A DNA stretch of 64,000 nucleotides from Diploptera punctata (GCA_030220185.1 JASPKZ010007249.1:1116001-1180000), one strand, 5' to 3'; shown: positions 24,195 to 34,799, numbered from the stretch's first letter. Notes: generated by a model from the sequence alone, not told the origin. Numbers and translations are program-made.

Positions 24195-24570
24195 TTAAGA
24201 GAAAAATTATATGCTTAGACTATGACTCGAACCCAGGACCTTTGGATTTCTAGGCCAATGCTCTACCGACTGAGCTATCTGGATGAGTTCCAATTTAAAT
24301 GCAAATCTTTCTCTTATATATGCTGTCAATTCCCGGAATTTTGCAAGATAGGAGTCAAAGGTTTCATAGCATTTGGTGTGCAGGAAATGACAGTGTATAT
24401 AAGAGAAAGATTTGCATTTAGATTGGAATTCGCCCAGATAGCTCAGTTGGTAGAGCATTGGCCTAGAAAGTCAAAGGTCCTGGGTTCGAGTCCCAGTCTG
24501 AGAATATAATTTTTCTCTTCAAATATGATTTATCCATCATTGAGAATGTATGAAATGAATAATAAAAACA
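24195..24570. mobile_element. tRNA-containing element, palindromic pair
   Basis: Two tRNA-like modules face each other: 24213-24286 on the minus strand and 24432-24503 on the plus strand. Each is next to TTGAAGAGAAAAATT or its complement, and the ends are related by inversion (AAGAGAAAAATTATA at 24197, TATAATTTTTCTCTTC at 24504). Both anticodon-loop segments read CTAGAAA. This is the first of a dense series extending to the window end. Confidence 0.7.
24432..24503 (+). tRNA. tRNA-like module
   Basis: GCCCAGATAGCTCAGTTGG (A box), TTGGC/GTCAA stem around CTAGAAA, B box GGGTTCGAGTCCC. A TTTTT run follows within about 10 nt. Confidence 0.55.
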
Positions 24571-24944
24571 TTTGGGAATTCATTATGAAGGTTGATAACA
24601 CCGATTTTACTGCCATATAGCAGAAATTAGATTAAGCATCTCATGTGCACTGCATTTACACTGCATTTCTGTACAACTTAAAAAAAATTATCAGCAGCAA
24701 ATATTAGACTTTGCCAAAAAAAAAGGGGGGAAAAAAAAGAAAAACTTTCCAATAACTTAAAAAGTAAGCTACAGCTGTCAAAAATGAAAGTGGCTGCACT
24801 CTTAAATAGCGATTTTATTTTCTGTAATCTTTAGTAACATAAATAATGTAAATGTTAGTTTTTTAACAACATATCTTTATAATACTAGTTTCTTATATAA
24901 TTAGCTTATTACATTATGCTATCATTCAACAAATAAAATGAAAA

Positions 24945-25015
24945 AGAATGATGAGGATTTGAACCTGAGACTTGAAATCTAAATGCCAATATCATTTCTA
25001 CTGAGATATGACATT
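24945..25015 (-). tRNA. Decayed tRNA-like module
   Basis: The minus strand shows ATATCTCAGTAGAAATGATATTGGC and AGGTTCAAATCC. It is degenerate. Confidence 0.35.
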
Positions 25016-25756
25016 TACTTTGTACTAATTTAACAAAAGTTTGCAGAAATACAACATGTTAATTTGAATTGTTCTGTGGTCAGTTTTAATTATAAGATGA
25101 ATTATGTCCATGGTAATTTTTAATTATATGGCAAATTATATATTGACTAATTTTAGTTAAAATGAATTGCCTCTGTTATCAGTTATATTTAGACTAATTG
25201 TCTGTGTGATGAATTTTAGTTATAAAACGAAAATCTATGACCTGAAACTCACCATGACTTTCTTATTTTACAAAGAAAGCCATGCTCAGGATTAATCAGT
25301 TACATTTTGTCTCTCTTTGAACAAAAAATTAAGTACAATTAAAGTAATGCACTGTGCTTGAATGCACAACATTGTAAATATCATTCTACTGCATGACCTT
25401 GCGAATATCAATCTGCTGCATTACCCCAACACTATGGTAGTAACATGTAGGGCTCTTCCATTATAATTGTTTAGAGTAGAACATCTTAGATAATGGTTCA
25501 CAACATGTAATATTGTCATCTCTAAATAGTAGTAGAGAATCCCAAACAAATTTTAGTTTGGAAACAGTGGCAACTGGTCAATAATGCGTTCTATCAAAGT
25601 GGAAAGTCTTAAATATAAAACTATTATTCACCTTCATACAACAACTGTCTTTAACAACACACAGAAACATAATTACAGCCATATTAAAATGAACTTTTTA
25701 ATAGCCAGTCTTTTCATATTGCAGTATGATAATTGCATCAAAAACAAACAAATAAT

Positions 25757-25925
25757 AAGGATTGTTTATTTTTTATTTCACTCACCTCATACTTCATAAC
25801 TCCTCGCAAACCCAGGGTTTGTGAAGAAACCTGGGTTTGCGAGGAGTTATGAAGTATGAGGTGAGTCAAATAATAAAAAATAAACAATATTAAAAAACCT
25901 CATAGTGTTATTTCCTATCTACATA
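25757..25925 (+). mobile_element. Penelope-like hairpin element (short arms)
   Basis: Inverted arms run from ATTGTTTATTTTTTATTTCACTCACCTCATACTTC to TATGAGGTGAGTCAAATAATA, followed by the single-copy tail AAAAAACCTCATAGTGTTATTTCC. GAAACCTGGGTTTGCG in the centre is the 3' half of a hammerhead-like motif. Same family as 59233-59655. Confidence 0.75.
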
Positions 25926-25959
25926 ACTTAATAAATAGTAAGGATATTAAATGAATGTT

Positions 25960-26450
25960 GGGTAGTAAACATTATGAGGTATAATCATTGAAATTCATTG
26001 GAGAATATTTTTTGACAACTCACTTTATAGATTTAATGTTTTTTCATGATACTGCGGTTTCAAACGTGATCACGTTCATTCTCAGCCACAACTCCGACTG
26101 ATGAAATTCTTCAACAGCAGAGAACATTTTTTGACAACTCACCTCATAGATTTAATGTTTTTAATGATACTGTGGTTTCAAACGTGATCTCGTTTATCCT
26201 CTGACTGACAAACTCCTTTGGCAGCAGAGAACATTTTTTGACAACTCCCCTCATAGATTTCATGTTTTTCATGATACCACGGTTTCAAACATGAACACGT
26301 TCATCCTCAGCCACCACAGTGTCAAATGTGAACACGTTCATCCTTAGCCACAGGATAAACATGTTCACGTTTGAAACTGCAGTATCATGAAAAACATGAA
26401 ATCTATGAGGTGAGTTGTCAACAAATGTTCTCCAGTGAATTTAAATAATA
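25960..26450 (-). mobile_element. Penelope-like element with repeated ribozyme arms, 3' tail on the left
   Basis: The tail appears in complement at 25970-26035 (CATTATGAGGTATAATCATTG...CTCACTTTATAG). Three successive blocks each contain AACTC[A/C]C(T)TCATAGATTT and TTTCAAACRTGAWCACGTTCATCCTCAGCC in complement. The right end is TATGAGGTGAGTTGTCAACA in the sense direction. It therefore has multiple arm units, partly tandem and partly inverted. Confidence 0.7.
26262..26320 (-). ncRNA. Hammerhead-ribozyme-like motif
   Basis: The minus strand reads GGCTGAGGATGAACGTGTTCA, TGTTTGAAACC, GTGGTATCATG. It has the CUGAGGA core, a six-pair helix II, GAAA and a GUA cleavage site, with helix I from GG/UC and neighbours. 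Confidence 0.5.
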
Positions 26451-26479
26451 AGGACCTGTAACTCTAAATGAACTTTTTT

Positions 26480-26875
26480 TGTAGTTAGTTTTATTTGGAG
26501 TTGGCCAGACCCATATTATGTTACGGCAGTGAGGCCTGGACAGTTCGCAATGTAGATGAACAAAGACTAACTGGGATAGAAATGAAATTTATGAGACGTA
26601 CTGCAGGCTACTCAAGAACAGACCATAAAAGGAATTCTGTGATTCTCAAAGAATTACAAACAGAATCAGTCATGGAATATGTATAAAAATACAGAAACAA
26701 CTGGAAATCTCATGTAAGAAGAATGAGCAGAACAAGAATACCATGTCAGATCTTAAATTACCAGCCACCAGGCAAGGGATCTTTGGGCAGACCCTTCAAA
26801 CGTTGGATTGAGACTGTAACAGACCACTAGGTCTATCACATGAAAGGTAGAAGAAGAAGAAGACATTGCTAATTC
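26480..26875 (+). pseudogene. LINE 3' coding remnant
   Basis: The frame reads MELARPILCYGSEAWTVR, MKFMRRTAGYSRTDHKRN, then after a stop WKSHVRRMSRTRIP and GRPFKRW, and ends in a GAAGAAGAAGAAG tail (26850-26862). These are post-RT domain motifs of an insect LINE. Confidence 0.7.
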
Positions 26876-27590
26876 AGAGTTTAACAATTGTGTTTTAATT
26901 TTCTTGTGGTACACCAGCACTTCATTAACAACACACTGATGTGCAGCGGTTGAAAAACCGTGGTCTACAAGTTAAAAAGAAAGCCTAGAAGTTTTAAGTA
27001 CCCACGTGGTCTTAGTGGGCAGTTCAATATGCCAGATTATACTAATCACATTCCAAGTTGAGCTCGAACTGGAAATTACTGAATCAAGAGAATTCAATAT
27101 AAAACAGTATAATAAGTAGGGCTAGGAAGTTGAGGACTTATAAAATGCTTGTAAAAGATCTTTAAAAATACCTAAAGATATCTACAAAAGACCTAAAAAC
27201 TGGAAAAAGGATGTAAAAAGTGTTGCAGTTGCTAATGAGTGGATTAAGAAGACTATTTAACTCATGCCCCAAATGGGAGTCAATGACCAATCACGTTTCA
27301 ATGATTCCTGTTTTACAACCAATCAGAGTCGTGTTTCACCAAATATTTATCAGTGTTATAATTACCATATTAAAGAAAGCTCCTCCTTACAATATTGCGT
27401 TCCTTTGGCAATAAATAGTATGATCTGGTTGCAGTGATAAACAAATGAAGCAGTAGAAGCGTACCTATCGTTTCTCATTTGTTTTCAAACATCGCCGTTT
27501 ACATTAAATGTATAAATATTTTAAAATAACTATAGTTAAATAATGATTTGTGAGTAAACAGCTTAATTTTATTCGTTAAATAGTCCTAAC

Positions 27591-27688
27591 AAATGCCACT
27601 CTTGATTTCCAAATTCTCTAGATAAATTCACTCCTCACTTCGTGAGTCGTGAATTTATCGATAATTTGGAAATCACTCGTGGCATTAC
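27591..27688. repeat. Imperfect hairpin, MITE-like
   Basis: AATGCCACTCTTGATTTCCAAATT... pairs with AATTTGGAAATCACTCGTGGCATT, with CTCACTTCGTGAG at the turn. About 98 bp in all. Confidence 0.65.
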
Positions 27689-27869
27689 TTATGACAATCT
27701 CGCTGTCTTCACTCTCTATTTGAGGTAATTTTCACAAAATGCCAACTTGTTAGAAAATTTGAAATCAAAATACAATAGTTCAGGCGGTCAGTAGGCTGGT
27801 GGTTAAAAATAACATGATTTTTGTGTAAAGGTTCAATAGATTCTCATGGAACAAAAAAAAATGTTTGGA

Positions 27870-27930
27870 ATATGAAAAGTCTTTTGAATGACAATATCAT
27901 GTCCTTCATCAGTCATGGCGTTGTGTGTAT
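27870..27930 (-). repeat. PLE ribozyme-arm fragment
   Basis: The minus strand carries GCCATGACTGATGAAGGACATGATATTGTC, matching the ribozyme arms at 46606 and 51545. The core here is the canonical CTGATGA. The GAAA part is lost. Confidence 0.5.
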
Positions 27931-28195
27931 ATATATATATGTATGTATGTGTGTGTGTGTGTCTTCAGACGTAAAATAAAAAACAGATTTTTTTTCTCAA
28001 CTTCTGAGCCCTAGTATTGATAGGAGAGAATCTAACAAAGAAAAGTTCAAGAGCACAACTGACTCCCATTACTACCAATCTGCATTGGATGGGAAAGTTG
28101 TCTGCGGTGCAGATTCCTTTCCAAGTTGTAGACCTATACCAATATTTATAAATTGTACATTGATTTATTGTTCAATTTTTTCATTCTGTTTTTAG

Positions 28196-28379
28196 GGACG
28201 TGTTTTCCAGAAGGAACCAAATTCTTGTAACGTGTGGGGAGAAGATACCTTTTGGCCTGGTGACATGTTTTGTTGGGGCAACACTGTGAATGGAGAGTTG
28301 GGACTAGGTGGAATTGAAGAGGAGCATATATTGTCACCACGTGAATTAAATTTTAATCAAACTACAAATATAGAAGAAG
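28196..28379 (+). CDS. HERC4: HERC4-type E3 ubiquitin ligase, first coding exon
   Basis: HERC4 is a HECT-class ubiquitin ligase whose N-terminal seven-bladed RCC1 propeller is expected to bind partners; the catalytic HECT domain lies beyond this window. The exon follows a polypyrimidine/TTTTAG acceptor (28195). The first ATG in frame is at 28265 and opens MFCWGNTVNGELGLGGIEEE, the conserved start of the HERC3/HERC4 propeller (MLCWG in vertebrates), so 28196-28264 is taken as 5' UTR, although it stays open in frame. The exon ends ...GAAGAAG before a GC donor (GCAAGT, 28380). Using GC keeps phase 1 and joins to VACGTYHTV in exon 2; the nearby GT (28384) would break the frame. HERC4 is favoured over HERC3 by the GGIEEE text. 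Upstream non-coding exons and the promoter were not found. Confidence 0.85.
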
Positions 28380-28539
28380 GCAAGTTAATAACAGAATACA
28401 ATACTCTTGAATAGCATCACATTAACATACTGTAAACAATTATATTTGATGATTTTATTATTAATTTAACACTTCTCATTGAAGGATAAATTATATTTGA
28501 AGTTTTTCTCTTCAAATATAATTATATTTGAGTTGTATA

Positions 28540-28986
28540 TTTTGACTTGCCTCATATATCTTGATTTTTATGCAAACTAGTTTCATTGCCAACTGTGTGA
28601 CATTCTCGAGGCTTTACAACTGTTGTCTTGCAGTTGTCCTTCCTGCAAATTGATTTCTGCGCCCCATGTTGGCTGACCGATGAACTTCCAAATCAAATTT
28701 TTTTTCTCTCTCTCTTTTAGCAGGAATTTCAAGATTCATGGTTTTCTTTTTATTCTTGCATATGTTAATTTTCTCCCATGAATTTTTAAATTCCCAGTGA
28801 AAGAGAGAAAAAAAAATTGATTTGGAAGTTCATCAGTCAGCCAACAGAGGGCGCTGAAATCAATTTGCAAGGACAACCACAAGACAACAGTTGTAAAGCA
28901 TCGAGAATGTCGCACAGTTAGCGACGAAACTAGTCTGCATAAAAATCAATAAATATGAGGTGAGTCAAAATATAGAACTCAAATAT
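28540..28986 (+). mobile_element. Penelope-like palindrome element, 3' part split by a later insertion
   Basis: The left arm (28552-28735) is in complement: ACTTGCCTCATATATCTTGA, ACTAGTTTC, and the coding tail for the residues after GIY-YIG. The right arm (28800-28976) repeats it in sense: GATTTGGAAGTTCATC, CAGCCAACAGAGGGCGC, ACGAAACTAGTCTGCAT, TATGAGGTGAGTC. The 3' tail resumes after the insertion at 29417-29470 (AACCTCATAGTGTTATTTCC). Confidence 0.75.
28885..28930 (+). ncRNA. Degenerate hammerhead-like motif
   Basis: Helix II GTCGC-ACAGTTA-GCGAC, then GAAACTAGTC|TGC with a GUC site. The CUGANGA box is altered (TCGAGAA), so this copy is probably inactive. Confidence 0.4.
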
Positions 28987-29416
28987 CTTCTTCTTCTTCT
29001 TCCTTCCAAGTATTAGGCCAAGGCCTGTTACGATCCTATAGAAAATTTTCCCTCCAACGTTCGAGGGAAATTCTCGTATAAGACTTGAAAGCATAATAAT
29101 AGTCCCTTCGATTGGTTGCTGGCCAAAGGAAGGCAAGACCAGTGATGGGGCTGCCATATTATAGCCTCTGGTCAGGCTTTTCTGGAGAAGAAAAGAAAAT
29201 AAAGTAAAGAAGAAATGGAAGAAAGGAAAGACTCCCTAGCCCTCGGATGCCCTAATAGCGTCGGGGGTCGAAAAAAACAAGAGTTAACCAAGAGAGGTTA
29301 GATAGTAAAGTTAAAAGAGTGCAAAACACAAGTAAGTGGAAGAAATGTTTTGCACAGCTTGGGCACCTTGTGGTCGCCATCCACATATCCCCTAGATGAG
29401 GACCCCTGAGGGTACA
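28987..29416. mobile_element. Composite LINE-tail and SINE-like insertion with target duplication
   Basis: Begins (CTT)n then CCTTCCAAGTATTAGGCCAAGGCCTGTTACG, the complement of a LINE 3' end seen also at 35138-35222 and 61562-61634. It then has GGGGCTGCC..AGCCTCTGGTCAGGC and a SINE-like segment (ACTCCCTAGCCCTCGGATGC, GTCGGGGGTCG, CTTGGGCACCTTGTGGTCGCC). ACTCAAATAT flanks it at 28977-28986 and 29417-29426, so it was inserted as one piece into the PLE tail. Confidence 0.65.
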
Positions 29417-29514
29417 ACTCAAATATAATTTAAATAAACCTCATAGTGTTATTTCCTACATACATTTAATACTGTAAACACATTATGAAAACCAATTGAA
29501 GTAGTAGGAAATAA

Positions 29515-29600
29515 ATTGGTCTGCATGAAAATCAAGAAATATGAGGTGAGTCAAAATATAAAACTCATTATTAACAATTATAAAAACCAAGTCACATTTT
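29515..29600 (+). mobile_element. PLE 3' end fragment
   Basis: CTGCATGAAAATCAAGAAATATGAGGTGAGTCAAAATATA matches the right arm at 28935-28976. Confidence 0.6.
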
Positions 29601-29974
29601 CTTGATTTTAATTCACCAATTAACAAACACTAATTTTTGGAATAACTTTCTCTACTGGTTCTCTTCTCAAGCTGAGTGCTTCTTTCTAGAACTGCTCTCA
29701 AATATCCTAGCATTCTTTTCGTTATATTTGAATGAGAAGTATGAAATTAATAATAAAAACATTATTTTCTTTACTCTTTTTTAATCAGTAGTCACAGTTC
29801 CAGAACAAGTAATTCCAGAAAATTCTACACTTTTGAATTCATAACATGTCATGGCATTGACACCTAAAAAAAAAAAATACCCAGTGTAAAAAATCTTCCT
29901 ACATCACAAAGCAAATGGGATGTCATTGCACAGGTGCCATCATATCAACCAAAATTAATACATTCATTTAGGAA

Positions 29975-30566
29975 TTTTTAACATTATGAGGTTTTATTGA
30001 TAAGAATTGAGAATCGTGAATTCTTCTTACCTCATACTTAAATGTTTTTTTTAAAACACAGCCCCGCAGTATCGGCGACCATTGTCAGCTGTTTTCACGA
30101 CTGTCAATTTTTTTCTTTTGCCGGTAATTATCCAAACTGCCATCTGGAGCTCTTTTGAAGGAGTCATTTTCTAAACTGCCATCTGTTGTATTTTTGAAGA
30201 ACTTTGTAATCAAGCTTGCTTCATCCGGAATCTCGAAGTTCATGGTTCTAGTATGGTTTTTTTGAATATATATATTTTCCCAAACTGTTAAATCCAAAGG
30301 TTTAGATAGATGTTTCAAAAGTTTTGCTTCTTTTTCAATTCTATGATTCTCTAATAAACTGTGTTGCTATAGCTGATTTTTCAATTTCTCCATTCTTAAT
30401 GTTTCTAAAGTGTTCTTTTTTACGAGTTTCCAAGTTCCTTTTTGTTTTTCCTATATATATATATATCCTTGCACGAGCTATCACATTCTTAGTTTTGCTA
30501 GTTGCAAGCTGCTGCTGTTTCTCAACATCCCCTCTGTTACATATTAAAAAAAAAATCTTATCCACA
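29975..30566 (-). mobile_element. Penelope-like element fragment with GIY-YIG domain (family G)
   Basis: The minus strand from about 30566 reads ICNRG then IYIGKTKRNLETRKKEH, IKNGEIEKSAIA, and after a frame change KHLSKPLDLTVWENIYIQK and MNFEIPDE. This is the GIY-YIG endonuclease with its catalytic Arg and Glu regions; the GIY box itself is broken. It continues into the 3' end GAGGTAAGAAGAATTC and the tail ACCTCATAATGTTAAAAATTCC (complement at 29975). Related to the plus-strand copy at 49630-50240. Confidence 0.8.
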
Positions 30567-30784
30567 TGTGTTTGTTGAACCTAATTTATTTTATGACACT
30601 CTGTAATAGTTCGGTTGTTTGCATTATAATTCAAATTGGTCATAACTGACAGAGGCATCTTACTTCGAAAGCTGCTAATTTTCAGTCCAACCTTCAGTGC
30701 TAAAATTACTACATACATTGCTATCTCTTTCCAGGCCCAATCTGAAATACATCAACATACATTTTTTTAAATTATTTATTATGA

Positions 30785-31140
30785 GTTAGAGATTTATGTT
30801 AAAAATGGGGAAATAGAAAAGTCTACAATAGCTGCACATGCATGGTCACAAAAACACAGAATCAAAACTAAGGCCAAATTACTGAAACAGTTAGATAAAT
30901 CTAAGGAACTCACAATTTGGGAGAAATTTTACATCCACAAGAATTAGGAGTGAACAGTGAATTTTGAAAATCCTGGGAGAAAAAAAAAAATGATTTGGGA
31001 GTTCATTGGTCAGCCAACAGGGGGAGCAGAAATCAACCTACAGGATCGTCAACCACAAATTCAACAGTTAGGAAGCATTGACAATGTCACATAAATGTGG
31101 AGAAACTATATTCTGCAAGAAAAAAAAAATATGAGGGAGT
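30785..31140 (+). mobile_element. PLE fragment: GIY-YIG C-terminus and 3' arm
   Basis: Reads KNGEIEKSTIAAHAWSQKH, then KQLDKSKELTIWEKFYI, followed by CAGCCAACAGGGGGAGC and the hammerhead-like stretch GCATTGACAATGTCACATAAATGTGG-AGAAACTATATTC. It ends at TATGAGGGAG without the tail. Confidence 0.7.
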
Positions 31141-31149
31141 AAAAATCGC

Positions 31150-31532
31150 TAACTCATGATAATTAAAAGAACCTAAATTATTAAAACAGTTAGAAAATAC
31201 AAAAGAGCTGAGTATTTGGGAAAAAGTTTATATTCAGAAGAACAAAATCAGAGTTATGAATTTTGAATTAGTGACTGAGCGTGACCTTGTTTGGAGGTTC
31301 TTTGGCCAACAATAGGATGGAACTGACATCGACATCCAGGGTGTACAACATAAATCTAACCAGTCTGGGCAAGATGCTGACGATGATTATGATAAAATCG
31401 AAACATGTTCAAAAACAAATCAACATCAATATTGAGGTAAGATGAACAGACTAAAAATAATTTAATTAAAATAACCTCAAAATATCACTTCCTGAAATAA
31501 AATATTAAACCTCAGAGTGTTTACTTCCTTCA
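31150..31532 (+). mobile_element. PLE fragment, family M 3' part
   Basis: Matches the 3' 380 bp of the large PLE: KQLENTKELSIWEKVYIQKN coding text, GACATCGACATCCAGG, ribozyme motif (31372-31415), AATATTGAGGTAAGATG, and the end ACCTCAAAATATCACTTCC. Confidence 0.8.
31372..31415 (+). ncRNA. Hammerhead-ribozyme-like motif
   Basis: CTGACGA at 31377, helix II GATTATGATAAAATC, GAAAC at 31400, ATGTTC. Core boxes are intact; helix I is weak. Confidence 0.45.
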
Positions 31533-31774
31533 AATATTAAATACGTTTTTTTTTTGTATCGAAGTTCATTAAGGAAGATCACTTTAATATGAAATATATT
31601 GCATTATTTAATAATACTGCATTATATTGTAATTAATAAAATTGGGGAATGGGACCGGGCATTTGAAGAGGAGCTGGGCCTTGGTGACATTAAACCTAAA
31701 AAAAACAAACCTCTTAAATATATTATGTTCATATAGAAAATATTAGCTTATATTTTGTTTTATTATATTTTTAG

Positions 31775-31885
31775 TGGCATGTGGTACTTATCACACGGTT
31801 ATTGTAACTCGGAATGGTGAAGTTTATAGTTGTGGAAGCAATGATCATGGGCAATTGGGCCATTCAAAACCTTGTAAAAAACCTG
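31775..31885 (+). CDS. HERC4: HERC4-type E3 ligase, exon 2 (RCC1 repeat)
   Basis: Acceptor TTTTTAG at 31774, donor CCTG|GTGAGT at 31885. With one base carried from exon 1 it reads VACGTYHTVIVTRNGEVYSC and GSNDHGQLGHSKPCKKP, the classic RCC1 blade signature (ACG..HT, GQLG). Phase 1 on both sides. Intron 1 is 3395 bp. Confidence 0.9.
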
Positions 31886-32223
31886 GTGAGTATATAAAAC
31901 ATTTAATTACGCTTGATATTATAGAATTATTAATATCCATATAAAATAATATCATCTGAAGGTCATTAGAATATGATGAGAGGTTGATAATGCTATTACA
32001 TGAGAATTGTTTTGATTGTATTTACATAGTTATTGGTAGTAAAGTTATATTTTTGCTTTGACTGTAAGTGTGATTGTTTGCTGAGAAGAACGTACTATTG
32101 TTTTGTGTTTGCCTGCACTATAGTCAAGCAGTTTAGTGAATTCTACCTTGGTTCAATACTGCAAGACATATACATTTAGGTAGAATTTTTTATCACTCAC
32201 CTCATATTGTTCTTCTTATTTGA

Positions 32224-32274
32224 CTATAAACTAGTTTCAGAACATAGTTTCTGTTCCATCCTCAGTATCATCAC
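32224..32274 (-). ncRNA. Hammerhead-ribozyme-like motif (left arm)
   Basis: Complement of the right-arm motif: GATACTGAGGATGGAACAGA, AACTATGTTC, TGAAACTAGTTTATAG. Confidence 0.5.
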
Positions 32275-32865
32275 AACCGTTGTTCTGTCGTCTTGAAGAG
32301 CCGTCCTTCGCTCCTTCCATTGGTAGACTGGAAAATCTCTAAACCAGGTCATTCTCCCCGGGAATTTCAGAGTTCATCAATTTCTTCTTTTTGCTCTTTT
32401 GAATGTAGATCTTTCCCAAGCAGTAAGTTTTTTTATTTGTTTTAATAATTTAGCTCCTTTCTCGATAAGATGTTTTTCAGACCATGCATGGGCAGCCACT
32501 GCAGATTTTTCTACTTCCCCTTTCTTACAAGAGTGAAAGAACATCTCAGGAATGTCAAAAGAGGGGAAGTAGAAAAATCTGCAGTGGCTGCCCATGCATA
32601 TCTTATTGAGAAAGAAGCTAAATTATTAAAACAAATAGAAAAACCAAAAGAACTATCTTATCGAGAAAGAAGCTAAATTATTAAAACAATTGGAAAAACC
32701 AAAAGAACTTACTGTTTGAGAAAAAATCTACATTCAAAAGAGTGAAAAGAAGAAATTGATGAACTTGGAAAATTCCCGGGGAGAATGACCTGGTTTCGAG
32801 GTTTTTCAGTCTGGCAATGGAAGGAGCGAAGGACGGCTCTTCAAGACGACAGAACAACAGTCATG

Positions 32866-32926
32866 ACGATACTGAGGATGGAACAGAAACTGTGTTCCGA
32901 AACTAGTTTATAGTCAAATAAGAACA
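32866..32926 (+). ncRNA. Hammerhead-ribozyme-like motif (right arm)
   Basis: CTGAGGA at 32872, helix II GGAACA/TGTTCC, GAAAC at 32909, short helix III, GUU cleavage triplet, and helix I from GATA/TATA. All core boxes are present. Confidence 0.55.
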
Positions 32927-33039
32927 ACAATATGAGGTGAGTGATAAAAAATTCTACCTAAATGAATATACCTCATAGTGTGAATTCCTAAAATAAGTAG
33001 TTAAAATGAGTAAAGACATACACAGTTTCAAGTCCCTAA

Positions 33040-33135
33040 GTGGAATGAAATTTTCTCATGGAATTTCGACCAGTCTATGGGACCAGTGCCTACCCAGCAT
33101 TGTGAGCAATTTGGGTAGCTATTGTAAATAGCATT
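33040..33135 (+). mobile_element. SINE family D fragment
   Basis: AAATTTTCTCATGGAATTTCG, GGGACCAGTGCCTACCCAGC and TTTGGGTAGCTATTGTAAATAG match the family D body. Confidence 0.65.
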
Positions 33136-33294
33136 TTCAGATTGAGAAAATTAGCTAGGGTTGGCAAAAGGCATAAAAATTAATATTAACAGGAGAGTGG
33201 TCAAAGTTGGTTTAAATCAGATTTTAACCTGGCAAATGTGGTCAAAGCTGGTTAAAATAGATAAATGATGCGAAATAATAATTGTTATTAAGCA

Positions 33295-33725
33295 ACACTA
33301 TGAGGTAATATCAAGAGATTGAACTGGAAATATACACCTCACTTTATATTTTCTCACTTGAACATGTTTTGAAGGCAATCATCTCCATTCTCAACTACAA
33401 TTGTGACTGCTGTGTTGGGTGTCCAATGTCTTGTATGTTCTTGCCCTCAAGTGGTTGGCACAAGAACTTCATGATCCAATCCTTCTCCTTGGAATAGAAG
33501 CAAATTAATTAATTTTAAAATTCCCTGGGAGAAGGATACGATTGTGAGCTTCATCTCCCCGCCACTAGAGGAAAAAGATATTCAAGAAATTGGACAGCTA
33601 ATGCAATAGTCGGAATTCTAGTTGAAAATGAAGATGATTGTATTCGAAACATGTCCAAATGAAAATATAATATGAAGTAGGTTTTATTTTCAAAATTGAT
33701 AGGAAGTACCATAACGCTATGAGCA
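33295..33725 (-). mobile_element. Penelope-like element, 3' tail on the left
   Basis: ACACTATGAGGTAATATCAAG at the left and CATAACGCTATGAG at the right are tail-like. Arms carry CACCTCACTTTATATTTTC and its sense partner GAAAATATAATATGAAGTAG, and a hammerhead-like segment AGTTGAAAATGAAGATG...TTCGAAACATGTCC. Confidence 0.6.
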
Positions 33726-33829
33726 GGGGTGGTGATTTTTAACTAACATACTAGCACTATCGAATCCGTAGATTCGTGGCCACATGAAAATAATCTCTCC
33801 ATACATCCCTATCCTGAGCTAATGTTTTC

Positions 33830-34470
33830 CAATCATCATCATCAACAACAAGGATTAAGCCCAATGGCCTGTTCCGATCTCATTATAGGTCGAATTGGTC
33901 CTTCATCTCTTCAGTGGTCTTCCCAACATTCTTCTCCCATTTGGTTTATAATTATACATTCTTCTTGGTATGCGCTGTTCATTCATTCATTCGTAATACG
34001 TGCTGAAGATAAACATTTTGATAATATTTTATTCTTTCACAGAGATTAAATATATTAAGTTCTGTTCTTATATCTTCTTTTTTCTTTTTATCGGTCCTTT
34101 GGTATCCTGCTATTGCTCTCAACATCTTCATTTCAGCAGCCTCTATTTGTTTACTATCTGTCTTTGTTAATGTCCAGGTTTCACATCCATAAATAAGAGA
34201 TGGAACTGCCAATACTTTGTAAAACTTCAAAATAGTTTCTTTTCTAGTTTTATTCAATAATGTGCGTTTAATTGTGCCACATAAATAATTGAATCATTGT
34301 ATTTTAGTGTGTTTATCTAAATATCTGTCATTGCCTAAATGACATCCCAAATAATTAAAATTCTGAACTTTCCAATCATCCCGTGTATAATTTACCTCAC
34401 TCAAATAATTTGTTGATATTATTCTCCTATCTCATTCTTGGCCCATGTAGATTTTTTTACCTACATAGAT
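33830..34470 (-). pseudogene. LINE fragment: end of RT to 3' end
   Basis: The minus strand reads DDWKVQNFNYLGCHLGNDRY, LLNKTRKETILKFYKVLAVPSLIYG, CETWTLTK, MKMLRAIAGYQRTDKKKKED and QHVLRMNE, then a non-coding end near 33830. Motifs as in other insect LINE C-termini, with frame breaks. Confidence 0.75.
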
Positions 34471-34799
34471 TTTTCACATTTCCCACATTTTATCTAATAC
34501 ATTGTTTTCCCTTCATATATATATTCTGTTTTAGCGAATTCTAAAGGAATGAAGCTATTGAGGTTGTTCTCATGAAATATTTTTTAAAAATTTACAGATC
34601 TTCATCTGTTTTTATTTTGTTTTGTATTGTAAAATTAATATGTATAAGCACAAGACTTTAGTCTCATTGAGGGGTGCCTATATTAAATGAAATATGTTTC
34701 ATTAATTGTATTTTAATAGTTTCTAGCAATAAATGATTTTGATTTTTTTGAAATTCCATGTCGTAGGCACTGAAAATGACATGATTAAAATGTATATAT

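Larger units (their letters stand above)
32175..33012 (+). mobile_element. Penelope-like palindrome with GIY-YIG arms
   Basis: The left arm in complement begins TTTAGGTAGAATTTTTTATCACTCACCTCATATTG. The right arm ends CAATATGAGGTGAGTGATAAAAAATTCTACCTAAA, followed by the tail ATACCTCATAGTGTGAATTCC. The arms encode the GIY-YIG C-terminal part (VKEHLRNVKRGEVEKSAVAAHA) and carry ribozyme motifs on each strand. The flanks AAGACATATACA (32163-32174) and AAGACATACACA (33013-33024) look like a 12-bp target duplication with one mismatch. Confidence 0.8.

Noticed and set aside
28232..28264. Upstream in-frame start of HERC4 at 28232
   Set aside because: That codon is GTG, and MFCWGN at 28265 matches the family start.
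32377..32676. Two separate overlapping genes on opposite strands
   Set aside because: Both are GIY-YIG remnants of the inverted PLE arms.
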